The notes under the pieces: generated by a model
The model's database searches: none
The model's input: the letters and a program-made list of their open reading frames with translations, nothing else
Told to the model about the DNA's origin: nothing
Translations under genes and position numbers: made by a program
In this document: positions 58,968 to 64,000 of the stretch, piece after piece
How positions within the stretch are numbered: position 1 is the first letter of the stretch
Layout of the letters: every line of letters starts with the position of its first letter
Assembly: GCA_002104905.1 (NCBI GenBank)
Contig: MCFE01000101.1
Location: forward strand, 1-64,000
From: Basidiobolus meristosporus CBS 931.73
Taxonomy: Eukaryota; Basidiobolomycota; Basidiobolomycetes; Basidiobolales; Basidiobolaceae
DNA length: 64,000 nucleotides
Direction of reading: 5' to 3'

Positions 58968-59310
58968 TGTTGAGAATAGGGAGTTAAGCTAGTATTGTAT
59001 TCACTAAAACTTGAACTGATTTTTATTGAGGTTCCAGCAGCTCCTTAAATACATTTTCCAGATCAATTGCTGACTAATTTTATTTCCTAATGTAGGTTGT
59101 GACTGAATACACATTTGATTGCATCATCATCACCCAACAAGATCCTACTTAAAATATCTATTCCTATCTGATAAGGATCTGCTGATTCATTTGCTGACTA
59201 ATGATACTGATTTGATAGATAACACTGGTATACTGATAGGCTAAACATATAACTAATTGATTTGACTAAGAACTGATATAACTTAAACATTCAACCAGTA
59301 GATCATAACA
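58968..59310 (-). repeat. 3' LTR of gypsy family 2
   Basis: 343 bp; on the plus strand it starts TGTTGAGAAT and ends ATCATAACA. Its inner edge adjoins the polypurine tract, which supports the boundary. Confidence 0.7.
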
Positions 59311-59322
59311 TTCTCCCCTACT
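59311..59322 (-). other. Polypurine tract of gypsy family 2
   Basis: AGTAGGGGAGAA on the minus strand directly before the LTR, the expected plus-strand DNA primer. Confidence 0.7.
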
Positions 59323-59646
59323 AAAGTTGAAAGGATTCTCCTGAATCTCTTTTCTTGTGATACCAATATTTTAGTGGTTCAGTATTGTTGGCAAGTCTTG
59401 CAATCTTGAGTCTGTCTCTATGAGCTAGGTCTTCCCAGATATTCCCTAGTTTGTCACTAGTTGGTAAGTTGCAAATGCACATTCTCTGATCATCTCAAAA
59501 GGTCCCATATATTGTGGCTCACACTTCTTCCAAGTATTGTTTTGCAGCAATACATAGTTCCCAACTGTCAATCATTCTGGTGATATAGTCTTATCAAATC
59601 TCTGCTTCATCTTTTCTGCACTTTGAGATACTTTGGCCTGTGCCTC

Positions 59647-62600
59647 TTAATATCTATGTTCCAGCTGCTGGTGTCTACTTGACTGACTGAGTTCATCTTT
59701 GAAGGCATCTATAAGCTTTGGTTGTGTGAGATCTCCTGGAATCCTTGGTACACATCCGTACACTGAGTAAAATGGCAATTTTTGGGTGATGTTGTGTACT
59801 CTAGCTCTGCATGCAAAGTGAGCTTGGTCTATATACTCATCCCACTTATTGATAGCTCCATTTGCATACTTGGTCAGCATTTTTGCAAATAGCCCATTAA
59901 AATGCTCAGTGACTCCATTAGTTCTAGGGTGATATGCCAAGGTTTTCAAGTGTCTGGTGTGCTGCATTTCCAGGTAAGCTTCTAATATCTTTGCCATAAA
60001 GTTTGCTCCTCTATTGGATAGAATTTCTACAGGGCATCCAAGCTTCATATATATCTCATGGTAGATGAAACTTGCAACTTCTTGTTCACTGGCTACAGGT
60101 ACTGCTTTAGCCACTGGCTATTTGGAGGCATGGCCAATTGCTACTAGGATCCAATGGTTGCATTTCCTTGTAGTTGGCAGTCTTCCAATAAAGTCAATTC
60201 CCCATCTCTCAGGTGGTCTTACAGGCTCTAAGGAAAGAGCTTAGCAATTCTCTGTGGTAGGCCTTGGTTGATTTGGCAATTTGGTCATGTTTTCACTAGC
60301 TTCTCAATGTCTTGTTTCATTCTGGGCCACCATGCTCTGGCTTTCACAAGGCTGTAGGTTCCTTCAATTCCAAAATGTCCATATCCATTGTGTAGCTTAT
60401 GTATTAAATCCAGGCAAGCAATATAGGGGCAAAAGCCAATAAGGCTTCCATCAGCAATTTGGTAGAGTGTTTCATGCAGTACCATAAATTTGCTGGCTTC
60501 ATCCCAGATTATCTTCTTGATCTCTTCATCCACCTCATTAGGAGTGGCTTGATCCTCCAGGTACTCTGGTAGTAGGTTAGACCAATCTGATTCATGCACC
60601 AATTTGAGTTGTGCAGGTTGTTCTGATCTTGATAAGGCATCAGCAACTGTGTAATTCTTCCCAAGGCAGTAGACAATCTCCAAATCAAGTTGCTGAATGT
60701 ATTCACTCCATCCTGTCATTCCTCTGTAAAGTACCTCCTAAGTAAAAATATACATGAGGGAGGCATGATCAGTCTTCATGGTGCATTTGACTCCTTCAAT
60801 ATAGCATCTCCATGTCTTCAAGCAATGTATTATAGCAAGCATCTCCTTCTCATGCACTGGATAGTTTTGTTCTGCTGAGCTCAATTTCTTGGATTCAAAG
60901 GCAACTGGGTAGTTCTTTCCCTTGTGTTGTTGGCTAAACACTTCACCAATTGCATAATCTGAAACATCTGTGCACAGAGTAAACTCTTTTCTGAAGTCAG
61001 GTATTCGTAAGCTTGGCAGCTTAGCAAGCTCATTCTTGAGCATCTGAAAGGCAGTCTCATAAGCTATGTCCCACTTGTGGGAGTTGTCTTTCTTGAGGAT
61101 ATCAGTTAAAGGGACTGCAGTACTTGCAATGGACTTGACAAATCTCCAATAATATGAAACCGCCCTAAGGAATGATGTGAGTTCCAATATGCTACAGGGC
61201 TGCTTCATATTCTTGATAACTTCAACCTTCTGAGGGTCTAAGGTCACTCATGTGCTAGTCACTATGTGTTCCAGATATCCAATGTGTTCCTTGAAGAATT
61301 CACACTTGGCTAGCTTGCAATGTGGTTTGTTATCTCTTAGCTTCTTCAAGACCTCTCCAATGTGCATCATGTGATCCTCTTCTGTCTTGCTGTATATCAT
61401 GTCACCTCTTCAATGTGTACCAAATGATCCTCTTCTGTCTTGTTGCATAGCAATATGTCATCTATGTAGATTATCACAAACCTGTCTGAGTACTCCTGGA
61501 AGACAGTCTGCATCGAGGTCATGAATTTTGCAGGAGCATTGGAGAGGCCAAAACTCATGACTAAGTACTGGTAATGTCCATATCTGGTACTGAATGCTAT
61601 CTGAGGGATGTCTTGTGGCTTCACCCTAATCTGGTTGTATCCTGACATGAAGTCAATCTTGCTGAATATAGTGGCGCTATTGAGTTGGTCCAAAAGTTCA
61701 TCAATCCAAGTTATGGGGTACTTATTCTTCACAATAACTGAGTTGAGGGTGCTGCAATCAATGCACATCCTAAGTGTTCCATCCTTCATCTTCACAAAAA
61801 GTACTGGTGATCCCCAAGCTGACTTGCTGAGTCTGATATGACCTTGCTCCAGTAACTGATATATTGTCTCTTCATCTCTTCCAATTCCAATGGACTCATG
61901 CTGTAAGGTGTCTTACACACTGGAGGGCTATCTCCTGTGTCAATGGCATAATCCACATCTCTGACTGGTAGTAGGCTTACAAGTACATCTGGAAATACAT
62001 CTGAATATTCCTTCAAAAAAGTCTGGACCTTAAGGGGTACTGGAGTAGAGGAGTCCTCCTGTAATACTGCCATGAGGAACATCTGGGTGCCTTTTCTAAG
62101 TGCTCTACTGAGCTGTGCCTTACTATGTTCACTTGCTTCACACACATTGGAATTGACCAAGTCAAAATCCAGTCTGGCAGGTAATAGCTCATGGGTCTTG
62201 TTGTCCTTCTGGATCTGAGTAGCATTGGTTCTGCAATTGATTGATGGATTACAACAAAATAGCCAGGTTTTTCCAGGTACTATGTTGAACTTTCAGTTCC
62301 CAAATATGTAGGCCTGCAGGTCTTCTTCATAGAAATTGATCTTCATCCTTACTGGCTGAGTAATATAGTTGATTATGTGAGAATTCCCATCAGCTCTTGA
62401 GACTGAAGTTGAATTGGTGGGTTCAGAGTTGATTCCAGTTTTCAAAGCAAATTACTCACATGTACTCATGCAATGCTCCTGAGTCAATCATGATCTTGGC
62501 AGGCACTCCATTGATTACTCCATTTAAATATAATTGCTTTCCTGAGTTTGAGGTCATCTGGGTTAGGCATTCTTCTGTCATATAAACGGTGAGTTCTGAG

Positions 62601-62950
62601 TCTTCTTCAAGTTCATCCTCCATGTTACTATGCTCAAGGGCTTCAATATGGTTGAAGGTTCTTGATGGCTGGTGTCCATTTTGTCTCTGAGGGCAGTACT
62701 TTGCAATATGTCCCTGCTGGTGGCAATTGAAGCAAAGTCCTTTCTTCTTACATTCTTCTGAGGTAGGATTCTTCTGCATAGGGTCTATTTCTGTTGGCAC
62801 TGCTTCTGATTGTCTTCTTTCATAATAATTGTAGCCTCTTTGATCTGTCATTGTGGGCTTCCCAGCTCTAAGCATAGCTGAGTCATAGTCAATGGCAATC
62901 TTGATGGCTTCTTCAATAGTCTGGGGTCTTTAATAATTCACTTCCTTGCA
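59647..62950 (-). pseudogene. gypsy gag-pol, family 2
   Basis: Pieces: Gag LVEHFTDGLKESTCKEVNY with zinc knuckle CFNCHQQGHIAKYC (about 62730); protease AKIMIDSGA (about 62490); RT start YSDVFPD...VDYAIDTGDSPP and core FGLSNAPAKFMTSMQ with YIDDILL (61795-61397); RNase H TDVSDYAIGEVFSQQHKGK (61247-60738); integrase zinc finger HNGYGHFGIEGTYSLVKARA (about 60390); and integrase core ILSNRGANFMA with NGVTEHFN (60114-59647), where the second catalytic Asp has become Asn. The six main pieces fall in different frames, so several frameshifts have accumulated. Confidence 0.88.
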
Positions 62951-63003
62951 AGTACTTTCTTTCAACCCATCAGTAAAGTGTTCCACTAGATCCAGGGGAC
63001 CCC

Positions 63004-63352
63004 TGTTGTAAAAATTCAAATTTCCACCTAAATACTCACCTAACTTAGTCACTTAGATCATCACCTTCAAATCCTAGAGAATACTGACTAAAATTCCTTG
63101 TTGGGAGTTACTTAGAATACTTTCACCAAAATACCAGGTACTCTGAACATGAAAATTCTCAAAGTTGTCCAAACAGCCCAAAACTTTGCACACATGTTCT
63201 TGGGACCTTTCTTACCTATTCTACATGTTTTTTATGCCATGATCAGGCAAAAATGTAAATACTACTTTTACATTCAATAAATCATTAAGTGAAAACCACA
63301 TAATCTACTTGTCCTCCCAATCACTTCCAATCTCTCCAAGACTCTTTCAACA
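63004..63352 (+). repeat. 5' LTR of copia copy 3
   Basis: 349 bp, starting TGTTGTAAAA and ending CTTTCAACA; more diverged from copies 1 and 2 than they are from each other. Confidence 0.9.
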
Positions 63353-63356
63353 GGTT

Positions 63357-64000
63357 ATGAGCCCCAAGCTGTCACTCTCTGCAATGTCTACTACTGCTAT
63401 TACTGGAATTTTTCCCTCTGCTAAAAAGTTGGATGGATCTAACTACCAAGTGTGGAAGGTGAAGATGAAGATGCTGCTATAAGAAAGAGGCCTTTGGGAT
63501 ACTGTCTTGGGAGAAGAATGCCCCCCTAAAAATGTGGGAGAGGAAGCCTTAAAGTACTAGAAGAAATAATAAAGTGCCTTTAACTGCATTTGCCTTAATG
63601 TCAAGGACAAATTGCTAATTCAATGCTCAAGAGCAAAAACAGCAAAGAATGCCTGGAAGGCATTAGAAGACACCTACCAGTCATGTTCAGCTGCCAAGAA
63701 AATGTATCTGAGACAAAAACTCTCTACTACAAGGATTCTGCCAGGAGAAGAAATGAAAATCTAATTAACAGAATTGCCCTGCTGGTAGATGAGATGGAAT
63801 ATGTGGGCATACCAACTACCAATGAGGATGTGATAGTTACCATCCTGAATAGCCTGACAGACATGTTTCAGGGCTTTGTATCAGCCCTACAGTCCAGAAT
63901 TTAAGATTTGACCTTAAACTATGTATATGGAAGGCTCCTGGATGAAGAATTAAGAAAATCAAGCGCTAATAAGAAGAAGAAGAAAATGCTTTAATAAGCA
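63357..64000 (+). pseudogene. copia gag, copy 3 (partial)
   Basis: Starts MSPKLSLSAMSTTAITG. TAA at 63480-63482 is at the same codon as in copies 1 and 2, followed by further stops near 63557-63570 and frameshifts near 63757 and 63903. Clearly inactive. A 93-codon frame at 63623-63904 keeps the Gag body. Confidence 0.88.

Larger units (their letters stand above)
58968..63003 (-). mobile_element. Degenerate Ty3/gypsy element, family 2
   Basis: Minus strand, 3' LTR at the left (58968-59310), polypurine tract (59311-59322), then pol and gag reading to 63003, where copia copy 3 interrupts Gag. Order from 5' to 3': Gag zinc knuckle, protease, RT, RNase H, integrase, which is the Ty3/gypsy arrangement. 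The 5' part lies beyond the interruption, outside the window. Confidence 0.88.
63004..64000 (+). mobile_element. Ty1/copia element, copy 3 (runs off window)
   Basis: Same family as copies 1 and 2, inserted into the Gag of gypsy family 2. The 5 bases before it (ACCCC) would be the left target duplication. Only the 5' LTR, primer site and the first part of Gag are inside the window. Confidence 0.9.

Overview
The window looks like nuclear DNA of a filamentous fungus, most likely from an early-diverging lineage. This placement is inferred from gene content and intron style; no marker gene settles it. The first 38 kb carry closely packed genes with many short (about 50-120 nt) GT-AG introns. Several genes are typically fungal: Gfa1-type glucosamine-6-P synthase for chitin, a secreted multicopper oxidase and a secreted pepsin-like protease. 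Others resemble animal orthologues as much as yeast ones: DPP8/9-like peptidase, USP5-like deubiquitinase, G3BP and ERH.

Gene island (about 0.8-38 kb), left to right: broken secreted Cys-rich gene; laccase-like oxidase; V-ATPase subunit c; G3BP-like NTF2/RRM protein; UTP15; mitochondrial uL23; a 93-aa hydrophobic protein; ERH; GLUT-like sugar transporter; aspartic protease; DPP8/9-like peptidase (12 exons); GFAT with a +1 frame break; ribosomal protein uL29 (L35); RING protein with SUMO-interaction motifs; Sac1 phosphoinositide phosphatase (16 exons, 623 aa); USP5-like deubiquitinase (16 exons, 767 aa); a two-helix membrane protein; a 1378-aa RasGEF; and a Ser/Thr-rich secreted protein. The genes form no operon or obvious pathway cluster. 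They are mostly housekeeping functions (ribosome, rRNA processing, RNA granules, ubiquitin/SUMO, phosphoinositides, cell wall) with a few secreted or uptake functions.

From about 38 kb to the end lies a CpG-poor nest of retrotransposons with no host gene that I can support. It holds a solo LTR (target duplication CTTAT), a full-length but mutated Ty1/copia element with identical-length 349-bp LTRs (target duplication GAACC), a second 3'-truncated copy, and a third copy inserted into the gag of a degenerate Ty3/gypsy element and running off the window. It also holds a truncated second gypsy family, two old copia relics, and copies of an unrecognised repeat gene family that has a coiled coil and tandem modules of about 40 residues.

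Most interesting points: the CGA-TGA-C frame break in an otherwise intact GFAT gene; the unrecognised repeat gene family; a nonsense codon shared by all three copia gag leaders; and the RING protein that looks like a SUMO-targeted ubiquitin ligase. All exon boundaries were derived by hand from splice signals and reading frame; no alignment or database search was run.
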